54,522 nucleotides of DNA from a virus: positions 1 through 54,522 of IMG/VR virus record IMGVR_UViG_3300020395_000014. One strand, 5' to 3'. This document shows positions 36,428-45,100 of this stretch, one piece after another; the first letter of the stretch is position 1, and every line of letters begins with the position of its first letter. The notes beneath the pieces were generated by a model, which was given only the letters and a program-made list of their open reading frames with translations, made no database searches and was not told the origin of the DNA. The position numbers and the translations under genes are program-made.

Positions 36428-38155
36428 ATGGCAGTTAAGATAAGGAAGGATGGTCAGTGGGTAACTATTAGTGGCGATGCTGCTGTTGGTCCTCCTGGTC
36501 CCGCAGCAAGTTTAAACGCAGGAACTACATCTACTGCTTCTGCTGGAACTCCTGCATCAGTTACTAATACTGGTACTGCTTCTGCTGCTGTATTTGATTT
36601 TGTTATACCAGCAGGTGCTGATTCTACAGTTCCTGGTCCTCCTGGTCCTCCAGGAACTCCAGGTAATGATGGTAATGATGGTACTGATGGTACTCCAGGA
36701 ACACCAGGATCAAATGGTACTAATGGTGTTGATGGAACACCAGGAAATAATGGAGATGATGGACCTCCTGGTCCTCCAGGACCTCCAAATGGACCTCCTG
36801 GACCTCCTGGTGGTGATGGAACACCAGGTAGTCCTGGACCTCCTGGTCCTGCTGGTGGTCCTCCTGGACCTCCTGGACCTGCTGGTGATGATGGCACTCC
36901 AGGTAATGATGGTACTCCAGGAACTGATGGAAACCCTGGTCCTCCAGGATCTGCAGGAGGTGATGGTAGTGGATGGACAGGTGGTACATATGCTTCTTCT
37001 ACAGGAAAAGTAACATTTACATCAACTGATGGTCTTGGTTTTGTAACTGGAGATTTAAGAGGTACTGATGGAAATCCTGGACCTCCAGGAACTGATGGAG
37101 ATGATGGAACTCCAGGTGCTGCAGCAACTATAGCAGCAGGACCTACAACAACTGTTGCTGCTGGAACTCCTGCATCAGTTACTAATAGTGGTACTTCTTC
37201 TGCTGCTATATTTGATTTTAGTATACCTCAAGGTTCTTCTGGACCTCCTGGTCCTCCTGGAACTGATGGTGATGATGGTACTCCAGGTACTAATGGTAAT
37301 GATGGAACCCCAGGTACTAATGGTAATGATGGAAACCCAGGATCTGATGGAAATCCAGGATCTGATGGAAACCCTGGTCCTCCAGGTCCTCCAGGTTCTG
37401 CAGGAGATGATGGTCCTCCAGGTGGTGCTGGAAACCCAGGTCCTCCAGGTCCTCCAGGAACTGCAGGAGATACTGGAATACCTACTGGTGTTATTTTAAT
37501 TTGGTCTGGTGCATCAAACGCTATCCCTTCTGGGTGGACACTTTGTGATGGTAATAATAGTACACCAAATTTAACTGATAGATTTGTACTTGGTGCAGGT
37601 AATAGTTATTCTGTTGATGCTACTGGTGGTAGTAAAGATGCTGTAGTTGTTTCTCACAATCATTCTGCTTCATCTTCATCTTCATCTTCTTTAAGTGGTA
37701 CGAATCATACACACTCATTCTCAGATTCTTTCTCTGCATCTGGATCTCATGACCATTCATTTTCAGGATCTGGATCCGATTCGCATAGTCATGGTGTTAC
37801 TGTAAGTGATTCTGGTCACCAACATTATATGCCAGCACCAGCGTATAATACTCTTTGGGGACAACAATCTTATACGTATCCTGCTTGGGGTAGTATGCAG
37901 AATATGTACAGTGGTAGTGGATCTGCTAACGTTAGTGGTAGTTCTGGAAGTGAAACCGTATCAATATCTGTATCTGGTAGTACAAGTAATGAAAGTGTAA
38001 GTATATCTGGATCTGTATCTGGTAATACAGGTAATCCTTCTGCAACTCCTTCTGTAAGTACATCTACATCTACATCTGTTGGTAGTGAAGGTGTTAGTGG
38101 AACTGATAAAAACTTGCCACCATACTATGCTTTATGTTATATTATGAAAACCTAA
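36428..38155 (+). CDS. Collagen-like short tail fibre with tail-collar domain (gp12-like tip, 575 aa)
   Basis: Residues 18-350 are mostly Gly-x-Y triplets ([17 protein letters not shown]), interrupted by two copies of 'AGTPASVTN…AAVFDF.IP'. From about 352 ([40 protein letters not shown]) it is a phage tail-collar domain as in T4 gp12, where the fibre tip is held by metal bound to His-x-His. Here there are five HxH motifs: HNH 410-412, HTH 427-429, then HDH, HSH and HQH 464-466. The C-terminus ([14 protein letters not shown]) is the usual collar end. Likely a trimeric receptor-binding fibre. Confidence 0.82.
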   Translation: MAVKIRKDGQWVTISGDAAVGPPGPAASLNAGTTSTASAGTPASVTNTGTASAAVFDFVIPAGADSTVPGPPGPPGTPGNDGNDGTDGTPGTPGSNGTNGVDGTPGNNGDDGPPGPPGPPNGPPGPPGGDGTPGSPGPPGPAGGPPGPPGPAGDDGTPGNDGTPGTDGNPGPPGSAGGDGSGWTGGTYASSTGKVTFTSTDGLGFVTGDLRGTDGNPGPPGTDGDDGTPGAAATIAAGPTTTVAAGTPASVTNSGTSSAAIFDFSIPQGSSGPPGPPGTDGDDGTPGTNGNDGTPGTNGNDGNPGSDGNPGSDGNPGPPGPPGSAGDDGPPGGAGNPGPPGPPGTAGDTGIPTGVILIWSGASNAIPSGWTLCDGNNSTPNLTDRFVLGAGNSYSVDATGGSKDAVVVSHNHSASSSSSSSLSGTNHTHSFSDSFSASGSHDHSFSGSGSDSHSHGVTVSDSGHQHYMPAPAYNTLWGQQSYTYPAWGSMQNMYSGSGSANVSGSSGSETVSISVSGSTSNESVSISGSVSGNTGNPSATPSVSTSTSTSVGSEGVSGTDKNLPPYYALCYIMKT

Positions 38156-38156
38156 G

Positions 38157-38164
38157 AATAAATA
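38157..38164 (+). promoter_or_regulatory. Late promoter box (AATAAATA)
   Basis: 21 bases before the ATG at 38186. A purine-rich AAGAGAGGT between them could serve as ribosome binding site. Confidence 0.65.
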
Positions 38165-38185
38165 AGAGAGGTATAATAGTACAGA

Positions 38186-38941
38186 ATGTCGAACCATATT
38201 GATTTTCCTAATAGTCCTACTATAAATGAGACTTACCAATATGGTAGTGCTATATGGAAGTGGGATGGTGTAGTATGGAGAAGAATCGACGGTGCTGGAA
38301 ATACAGGTGCTCCTGGACCTGAAGGTCCTCCAGGACCTGGTGGATTAACTGGTCCTCCAGGTACTCCTGGAACTCCTGGTGATGATGGGGATGAAGGTCC
38401 TCCTGGTCCTCCAGGTCCTCCAAATGGACCTCCTGGACCTCCAGGTCCCGATGGAGATGATGGAACTCCTGGTAATCCTGGTCCTCCAGGAACTGGAAGT
38501 CCAGGTACTCCTGGTACTCCTGGAACTCCTGGACCTCCAGGTGAAGATGGTAATCCTGGACCTCCTGGTCCTGCTGGTGGTCCTCCTGGTCCTCCAGGAA
38601 ACCCAGGTCCTCCTGGTCCTCCCTCTCCTGGACCTCCAGGTCCTGATGGAGATGATGGAACTCCTGGTACTCCAGGTACTCCTGGACCTCCTGGTCCTGC
38701 AGGTATTGCTGGACTACAAATCAGTGAAACTCCACCAACTTCTCCTGCACCTTCAGAGGGTGATTTGTGGTGGGAAAGTGACACTGGAGCATTATATGTG
38801 TATTATAATGATGGTAATAGTGATCAATGGGTAGCAGTAGCACAAGGTCCTGCTGGATCTCCTGGTCCTCCAGGTTCTGCTGCTGGTAGTGGTGCTGGTC
38901 CATTTGAAAGTCAATGGCATATTCCAATGGGATTGCCATAA
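38186..38941 (+). CDS. Collagen-like fibre protein with FPNSP N-terminal domain (251 aa)
   Basis: The N-terminal 35 residues ([33 protein letters not shown]) are the shared attachment domain. Residues about 40-180 are nearly continuous Gly-Pro-Pro, Gly-Thr-Pro and Gly-Asp-Asp triplets. A single GDLWW unit (about 191-220) and a short GPPGSAAG stretch precede the end, [12 protein letters not shown], similar to FRSNWDMPL at the end of the 16794-19163 protein. The arrangement resembles a short trimeric collagen fibre capped by small beta units. It is followed by a small MAATV-type protein, as in the first collagen cassette. Confidence 0.74.
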   Translation: MSNHIDFPNSPTINETYQYGSAIWKWDGVVWRRIDGAGNTGAPGPEGPPGPGGLTGPPGTPGTPGDDGDEGPPGPPGPPNGPPGPPGPDGDDGTPGNPGPPGTGSPGTPGTPGTPGPPGEDGNPGPPGPAGGPPGPPGNPGPPGPPSPGPPGPDGDDGTPGTPGTPGPPGPAGIAGLQISETPPTSPAPSEGDLWWESDTGALYVYYNDGNSDQWVAVAQGPAGSPGPPGSAAGSGAGPFESQWHIPMGLP

Positions 38942-38944
38942 ATA
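38938..38944 (+). promoter_or_regulatory. Late promoter box (ATAAATA)
   Basis: Overlaps the preceding stop codon and lies 22 bases before the ATG at 38967. Same leader motif (ATAGTAAACAGGAA) as before the paralogue at 19188. Confidence 0.65.
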
Positions 38945-38966
38945 GTAAACAGGAAATTAAAAGATT

Positions 38967-39341
38967 ATGGCAGCAACAGTATATTCAGGATCGGGTAATT
39001 GGAGTTATACCAATAGCACTGGTGAGAATGTTCGTGTGATTATTGGTATTGCTCTTGCAGCAGATAATTCTCAAGCATCGACTGTTGGTATTAAATTGAG
39101 ATTTGGATCAGCTGGATCTGGTTATATGTTTGAAGAAACTAGTGGAACTAATGATAGATTTGTAGGTTTTGGTAAACATATTACAAGTTCTGGTCAAATG
39201 ACCAGAGCTGTAGCAACTAATGGTGGAACTTTTGTAGATGAATTTTGGCTTGCAGATGGACATACTGCTAATTTAGATGCTGTTAGTGGTTCGTACCCTA
39301 TTAAATGGTACAATATAGTGGTGATACCAGAGAGTGGATAA
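38967..39341 (+). CDS. Small fibre-cluster protein, paralogue of 19188-19577 (124 aa)
   Basis: Starts MAATVYSGSGNWSYTNST and ends IVVIPESG; it shares start, end and the W/F-x-L-x-D-G-H segment with the 129-residue protein. Beta-rich, with no recognised domain, cysteine or signal sequence. Its stop overlaps the next gene's start (TAATG). The same neighbours (a collagen-like gene before, an FPNSP gene after) and the same promoter leader indicate a duplicated cassette. Function unknown; a fibre accessory or tip subunit is possible. Confidence 0.65.
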   Translation: MAATVYSGSGNWSYTNSTGENVRVIIGIALAADNSQASTVGIKLRFGSAGSGYMFEETSGTNDRFVGFGKHITSSGQMTRAVATNGGTFVDEFWLADGHTANLDAVSGSYPIKWYNIVVIPESG

Positions 39342-40819
39342 TGGCAGCATTTGATTTTCCAAATAGTCCTGAACTAGACGAGACTCATACCGAAAATGGT
39401 GTGATGTGGAAGTGGAATGGGTATGCTTGGGATAGAGTTCCAAGTAATGGACCTGAAGGTCCTCCTGGTCCTCCTGGTCCTGCAACTCCTGGACCTCCTG
39501 GTCCTCCAGGAACTGGTAACCCTGGTCCTCCTGGTCCTCCAGGAAATACTCCAGGACCTCCTGGTCCTCCTGGTCCTCCAGGCACTGGTGGTGGTGCAGG
39601 AACATTTTTAGAATTAACAGATACTCCTGATACTTCTCCTGGATATTCTGGACAATCTGGTAAAACAGTTAAAGTAAATTCGGGAGAAACTGCTTTAGAG
39701 TTTACTCCATTAGATTCTGGTCCTCCAGGACCTCCTGGTAATCCTGGTCCTCCAGGAGAAGATTCAACTACACCAGGTCCTCCTGGTCCTCCAGGCAGTG
39801 GTCCTCCTGGTCCTCCAGGTGAAGATGGTGAGGATGGTACTCCTGGAACTGGTAATCCTGGTCCTCCTGGTCCTCCAGGAACTGGAACTCCTGGTCCTCC
39901 TGGTCCTCCAGGTACTAATGTCGATACAACTTATTCATATACTGTTGAAAATGCTGGCGGTGGAAATGTTAATTTAAAATTAGACGGAACAGAAAATACT
40001 TCATCCGCAACTGATTATACTATTAAATTCAATGCTGGAACTGCTCTTACAAATTCAGTTCAGAGTCAGAATGAATTTACAATGAATCTGGATAATACTG
40101 CTGTAACTCCTGACTCATATACTAATGCAAACATAACTGTTGACCAACAAGGTAGAATAACAGCAGCATCGAATGGTTCTGCTGGTGGTGGCGGTGGTGG
40201 TGCAAATTTACAAACATTTACATCATCTGGAACTTGGACAAAACCATCTGGATATAGTCATTTTTGGGTAATTTGTATTGGTGGAGGTGGTGGATCTGGT
40301 GGTGCTAATGCACAAGATGATGATGGATGTGATGGTGGTGCTACTGGTGGTGGTGGAGCTGGTGGTATGGGTATGTGGATTTATGCTGCATCAAGTTTAC
40401 CTGCTTCAATGTCTGTAACTGTCGGAACTGGTGGAGGTGGTGGTTCCTCTGGTGGTGGATGGGTTGGTGGAACTGGTGGAACTGGTGGAACAACAACATT
40501 TGGAAATACTGGTCTTTATGGTGCAGGTGGTACTGGAAGTAGTGGAACAGATTACTCTCCTAATACTAGAGTATCTGAGGGTGGTACTGGTGGAGCAGGT
40601 AATGGTTTTGGGATGAATGGTGCAAATGGTGGAGATGGTAATATGGCCACAAGTGCTGGTAATACTACTGTCGATGAACATGCTGCAAGAGCTCAAGGTG
40701 GAATGTCTGCTTGGGGTGGTAGAAGTTATGGAGAAGGTGCAGATGGTGTTGTAACCTGTGATCAGAATACTTCTGGTAATTCTGGATCAAATGGGTGTAT
40801 AATGGTATTTGGTTTTTAA
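39341..40819 (+). CDS. Collagen-like fibre with glycine-rich adhesin tip (492 aa)
   Basis: The start is placed at 39341 because [19 protein letters not shown] is the shared N-terminal domain; an upstream in-frame ATG at 39305 lies in the preceding gene. Residues about 35-90 and 125-200 are Gly-Pro-Pro triplets. The C-terminal part begins [20 protein letters not shown] and becomes glycine-rich ([34 protein letters not shown]), ending NGCIMVFGF. Poly-glycine loops on a beta start of 'sGtWtkP' are typical of phage adhesin tips such as gp38-type and glycine-rich fibre tips. Likely a distal receptor-binding fibre. Confidence 0.76.
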   Translation: MAAFDFPNSPELDETHTENGVMWKWNGYAWDRVPSNGPEGPPGPPGPATPGPPGPPGTGNPGPPGPPGNTPGPPGPPGPPGTGGGAGTFLELTDTPDTSPGYSGQSGKTVKVNSGETALEFTPLDSGPPGPPGNPGPPGEDSTTPGPPGPPGSGPPGPPGEDGEDGTPGTGNPGPPGPPGTGTPGPPGPPGTNVDTTYSYTVENAGGGNVNLKLDGTENTSSATDYTIKFNAGTALTNSVQSQNEFTMNLDNTAVTPDSYTNANITVDQQGRITAASNGSAGGGGGGANLQTFTSSGTWTKPSGYSHFWVICIGGGGGSGGANAQDDDGCDGGATGGGGAGGMGMWIYAASSLPASMSVTVGTGGGGGSSGGGWVGGTGGTGGTTTFGNTGLYGAGGTGSSGTDYSPNTRVSEGGTGGAGNGFGMNGANGGDGNMATSAGNTTVDEHAARAQGGMSAWGGRSYGEGADGVVTCDQNTSGNSGSNGCIMVFGF

Positions 40820-40831
40820 GAGGTAATTAAA

Positions 40832-41251
40832 ATGGGTAGGTATGCTATTATTGAAAATAATATAGTAACAAACATTATAGAATGGGATGGTAATACAACT
40901 ACTTGGACACCTCCTACTGGATCTGTTCAGGTTGCTTTAGCAGCAACTGGAATTGCAGATGGTGTTGGTGTTGGGCAATCTTATTTTGAATCAACAATTG
41001 TAGTTCCACAACCAGTAGATTTACGTACTACAAGTGACCATTATAAACAACTTAGAATGAAAAGAAATAAAAAATTATCTGCTTCAGATTGGACTCAATA
41101 TCCTGATTCCCCATTAGATTCTACTAAGAAAGCAGAATGGAGTACATACAGACAGGAATTAAGAGATTTGCCAGCAAATGTTACTGATAGTAATGTAAAG
41201 GATATCGCATATAAAGCATCACATTCATCTTGGCCAACAAAACCATCATAA
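40832..41251 (+). CDS. Tail fibre assembly chaperone-like protein (139 aa)
   Basis: MGRYAIIENNIVTNIIEWDG, then a short middle and a C-terminal helical region with YKQLRMKRNKKLSASDWTQY and EWSTYRQELRDLPANV. 'R-n-x-x-L-x-x-s-D-W-T-q-x-x-D-x-p' and 'W-x-x-Y-R-q-x-L-R-d-l-p' are the signature of phage tail assembly chaperones (PF16778-like) found directly after fibre genes. It lies 12 bases after the glycine-rich adhesin gene, with a GAGG-type ribosome binding site, so it probably helps fold or attach that fibre, as T4 gp38 or gp57A do. Confidence 0.75.
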   Translation: MGRYAIIENNIVTNIIEWDGNTTTWTPPTGSVQVALAATGIADGVGVGQSYFESTIVVPQPVDLRTTSDHYKQLRMKRNKKLSASDWTQYPDSPLDSTKKAEWSTYRQELRDLPANVTDSNVKDIAYKASHSSWPTKPS

Positions 41252-41290
41252 ATGTGTTATAATAATTATTATTAATATTTGGCATTTGTA

Positions 41291-41890
41291 ATGAATGATT
41301 TAATACAAATTATTAAAATTCTTAGTGATGAAGATTTAAAAATAATTAATAAGCATATAGACGAAACATGTGAATTTAAAAAAGCGACTGTTTTTAGTGG
41401 AAATATAAAAAATAAAGCTAAAGTTGATACTACTATAAGATCAAGTGTTTCAACATCATTAGTTGATGGTGATGAAGCGACTAATCTTTTACATGATAGA
41501 ATCAATTCTGCTTTAGTTGATTATAAATTTAAAGTATCAAAATTATGTCAGAATTTTACATATTATCCTGTTCCTGGTGGTAGAGGCACAAAATCTTGGA
41601 GAGAAAGTATACAGATACTTGAATATAGTGGTGGACAAGAGTATAAATTTCATCACGATGCTGCTCAAAGACCACAATTACCTGAATATGAAAGAAAAAT
41701 ATCTGTGATTGTTTATTTGTCTAATGGATTTGAGGGAGGTGGAACAGAATTTCCACATGCAACTTTTAAACCAAAGGCAGGGTATGGTTTAATTTTTCCT
41801 TCTAATTGGTGTTATCCACATTCGGGTCAATCTGTAACTAAGGGTAAGAAAAGAGTAGCAGTTACATGGTATTATGTAACATTATCTTGA
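41291..41890 (+). CDS. 2-oxoglutarate/Fe(II) oxygenase, prolyl 4-hydroxylase-like (199 aa)
   Basis: A TTG at 41279 could add four residues; the ATG at 41291 is preferred. The core is a double-stranded beta-helix oxygenase. It has the iron motif HxD in EYKFHHDAAQRP, then ISVIVYLSNGFEGGGTEFP, the 'GGxTxF' segment. The distal iron His is in WCYPHSGQSVTKG, and the following basic residues in GKKRVAVTWYY are expected to hold 2-oxoglutarate. This order matches the P4H family (hydroxylation of prolines, Fe2+, 2-oxoglutarate, O2). The location beside four collagen-like fibre genes suggests the substrate. Similar oxygenases in cyanophages have unknown substrates, so another target is possible. Confidence 0.86.
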   Translation: MNDLIQIIKILSDEDLKIINKHIDETCEFKKATVFSGNIKNKAKVDTTIRSSVSTSLVDGDEATNLLHDRINSALVDYKFKVSKLCQNFTYYPVPGGRGTKSWRESIQILEYSGGQEYKFHHDAAQRPQLPEYERKISVIVYLSNGFEGGGTEFPHATFKPKAGYGLIFPSNWCYPHSGQSVTKGKKRVAVTWYYVTLS

Positions 41891-41915
41891 CGAGATTTAA
41901 TTTTTGTGGTATCAT
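41887..41915 (+). promoter_or_regulatory. Sigma70-like promoter (TTGACG - 17 - TATCAT, extended -10)
   Basis: TTGACG at 41887-41892, spacer of exactly 17, TATCAT at 41910-41915 with TGG just upstream (extended -10). Unlike most promoters here it is host-type rather than late-type. It precedes the 68-codon ORF at 41938 and overlaps the stop of the oxygenase gene. Confidence 0.62.
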
Positions 41916-41937
41916 ATTAAAAAATTGGTATAGTTAA

Positions 41938-42144
41938 ATGGATAATGATCCGAATGAATCTGTAGAAAGTATATTAATTAATATATGTAAAAGAACTATT
42001 ATACTTTTTAGTGATCTGGGTGATCAGAAAGTGGTTGAGTGTGATAATATTGATCAATTTATGTCTGTTATGGAAGTTATAAAAGATACTGCAGATCCAG
42101 AAATTATTACCTATATTGATCCTGTAATTAACAAAGCTAAATAA
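41938..42144 (+). CDS. Conserved small phage protein of unknown function (68 aa)
   Basis: MDNDPNESVESILINICKRT, then IILFSDLGDQKVVECDNIDQ, then a helical end. The 'NESVESILI' start and the 'KVVECD…D.F' middle give it the look of a small cyanophage-conserved protein, but I know no function. No membrane helix or signal. A host-type promoter sits directly in front, suggesting early or constitutive expression, in contrast to the late genes on both sides. A late promoter box for the next gene overlaps its stop. Confidence 0.62.
   Translation: MDNDPNESVESILINICKRTIILFSDLGDQKVVECDNIDQFMSVMEVIKDTADPEIITYIDPVINKAK
42137..42143 (+). promoter_or_regulatory. Late promoter box (CTAAATA)
   Basis: Overlaps the stop of the 68-residue gene and lies 37 bases before the ATG at 42181. 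Confidence 0.62.
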
Positions 42145-42180
42145 AGTATAGAAATACCACCTGGACAGTAGTATAAGAAG

Positions 42181-45100
42181 ATGCCTCTTAATAAGTTAGA
42201 GAATTTTATAAAGAATAGTGAAGGTCGCATTCTTTATGTAAATCCCAATGATCTTGATGCCACTGATGGAATTGAAAATCAGGGTAACTCATTAACAAAA
42301 CCATTTAAGACCTTACAAAGAGCACTCTTAGAGTCAGCAAGATTTTCATATTTAAGAGGTAATGATAATGATATAGTAGAGAAGACAACTATATTATTAT
42401 TTCCTGGTGAACACCTTGTAGATAATAGACCAGGCTTTGGTATTAAAAATGAATCTGGTGTTGCAAAGGCAATAAGTCCAAATGGATCAGAGAGTGGAGC
42501 ACAGAATACACTTACTTTAACTCTTAATTCAAACTTTGATTTAACACAAGAAGATAATATACTTTATAAGTTTAATAGTACAGAAGGTGGTGTTATAATT
42601 CCAAGAGGAACTTCTGTTGTTGGATTAGATTTAAGAAAGACGAAGATAAGACCTAAGTATGTTCCTAATCCTACTGATGAGAATGTAAAGGGATCTGCAC
42701 TCTTTAGGGTTACTGGTGCTTGTTATTTCTGGCAATTTACTATTTTTGATGGAGACGAGAATACTTTAGTATATACTGACCCAACTAATTTTGACCTTAC
42801 TAATAGATCAAAACCAGTATTCTCTCACCATAAACTAACTGTATTTGAATATGCTGATGGTATTAATAAGTTAGATTCTTTTGGTGGATTAACTGATTTA
42901 GATGTTTATTATAGTAAACTATCTAATGCATATAATAGGGCTTCAAGTAGAGATATTGATCAAAAATTCCCTTCTGATGCAAAATCTTTTGCGAAACAAA
43001 GACCTGAGTATGAAATTGTAGGTGCTTTCTCATCTGATAGAATTCAAATTACAGCACTTAGATCTGGTGATGGTGCAACTCCTGGTCCAGTTGTTACTGT
43101 AACTACTGCTATTCCTCATGAATTAACTGGTGGAACTCCAATTAAAATTGAAAAGGTTAATGTACCAGATTATAATATTTCTACAAAGGTTCAGAGTGTT
43201 TTAAGTGATACTCAATTCACATATCTATTACCACAAGTAGATCCATTTTTACCTGCTGGAGTTGCAGGTGGATTAAGTGTTGGTAATGCAACAGTAAGTG
43301 TTGAAGTTGATACTGTTACTGGTGCATCTCCTTATATCTTTAACTGTTCATTGAGATCAGTTTATGGTATGCAGGGTATGAAGGCAGATGGATCTAAGGC
43401 AACTGGATTTAAATCTATGGTTGTTGCCCAGTTCACTGGTGTCTCTTTGCAGAAAGATGATAGAGCATTTACAAAGTACAATGCTAGAAGTAGAGATTTT
43501 GATGTTATAGATTACACCAAACAAACTGGTGAAACTTTATCATCTAAATCATCATCACCAAATCCTTCAAAGGTATATCACTTAGATAAGGATGCTGTTT
43601 ATAGGAATGGGTGGAAGACTGCACATATTACATTAGCAAATGATGCTGTATTACAGATCGTTTCTGTGTTCGCTATTGGTTATCACATTCACTTCTTAAT
43701 GAAGTCTGGTGGTGACGCATCAATTACAAACTCTAACTCTAACTTCGGTCAGTTTGCTCTTGCTGCTGATGGATTTAAGAAAGAATCGTTTGATAAGGAT
43801 AATAAAGGATTTATCACTTCAGTTATTACACCAAAAGCAGTTGTTTCTGCAGATACCAGAGTAGATTTACCCCAATTAGATAAAGCAAGGATTGTTGCTG
43901 CTGCTAATGATGAAAGAATATACTTATTAGGGCAAGACAATAAATCAGTTCTACCTTCAGAGATTGCTCAAGGATTTAGAATTGGTGCAAAAGTTAATGA
44001 AAAATTATACATTGAGAAGGGTGGTAGTACTTGGGAAGCAAAAATTGTATGTTCTACTCGTGATGCTGGTGATAATCCAACAGGTACTTCATTTACTTCA
44101 GAAAAAGCATACGAAGCAATTCATAATGATACTACTAATAATTCTTCCAATGCAATTCATAAGATAACAATTGCTGGTGGACATGAGTTAAGTAATGGTG
44201 AGTCTATAAGAATTTTTAAAGATAATGCAGATCTTCCTGAAGGATTAGATCCTCATAAGATATACTATGCAATTACTGATGGTAAGAATAGTACAAGACA
44301 AGATGGTATTCAGTTAAACAGTCTTGAAATACAGATTGCAGCATCTAAGACTAACGCAGAAAGAACAACACCTGCATATATTAATACAATATCAAGCCCT
44401 GATGCTGGTATTTTACATATTATTAGTAGAGTATCTGATAAGGATCCTGGTGAAATTGGTCATCCAATGCAGTTTGATACCTCAACATATACTATTGGTA
44501 GTGAAACTAAAGTTGGTGGTTGGTTTATTCATGTAGAAGGTGGTTCTGGAAATACGATTTATGCTAATAGAGCAACGTTATCTGATACAAATGATGAGAT
44601 ACCTTATATTACCAGAAAGAGTGATAGTAGAAGTTTAGATGATAAACTATACAAGTTTAGATATGTTATTCCTAAAGAATTAAAGAATGCACGAGATCCA
44701 CAAGATAGTTTTGTTATACAGGAATCCAGTGATACAAATGTTAGAGATGATGTTGATTTTACATTAAATGATATAATAACTGATTCTGCTACATTAGGGT
44801 ATGATTTTGAAAGAAATACAAGATTTATTTCATATCTTGATTATAATGTAAGTACAAAAATTGTTACTATTAGATCTGATAAAAATCATAATTTAAATCC
44901 TGATGAAGTTATTACTCTTAAAAACCTAACTTGTACTGTTAATCCAACTGGTATTGAGAATCGTGGATATAATGGAACCTTTAAAGTAATTAGTGTTATT
45001 GATTCTAAAACCTTTACATATAAGACAACTGATATTTTAGATGTAGTTCATAATGTAGGAACTTGGAATAATGACGTTCATACAAGATCACTTTCTTTAC

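Noticed and set aside
36454-38784. Long antisense ORFs over the collagen genes, reading as GGPGGP-like proteins (also at 17270-17527)
   Set aside because: Gly-Pro-Pro codons (ggt cct cct) read backwards also give Gly/Pro codons without stops. The open frames are a composition artefact, with no promoter or ribosome site.
39305-39340. Upstream ATG at 39305 for the glycine-rich fibre
   Set aside because: It lies inside the preceding gene; the paralogous N-terminal domain starts at the ATG at 39341.
41258-41272. TATAAT and an AT palindrome before the oxygenase as promoter or terminator
   Set aside because: No -35 at suitable spacing (nearest TTGGCC is 22 bases away), and the all-AT hairpin would be very weak.
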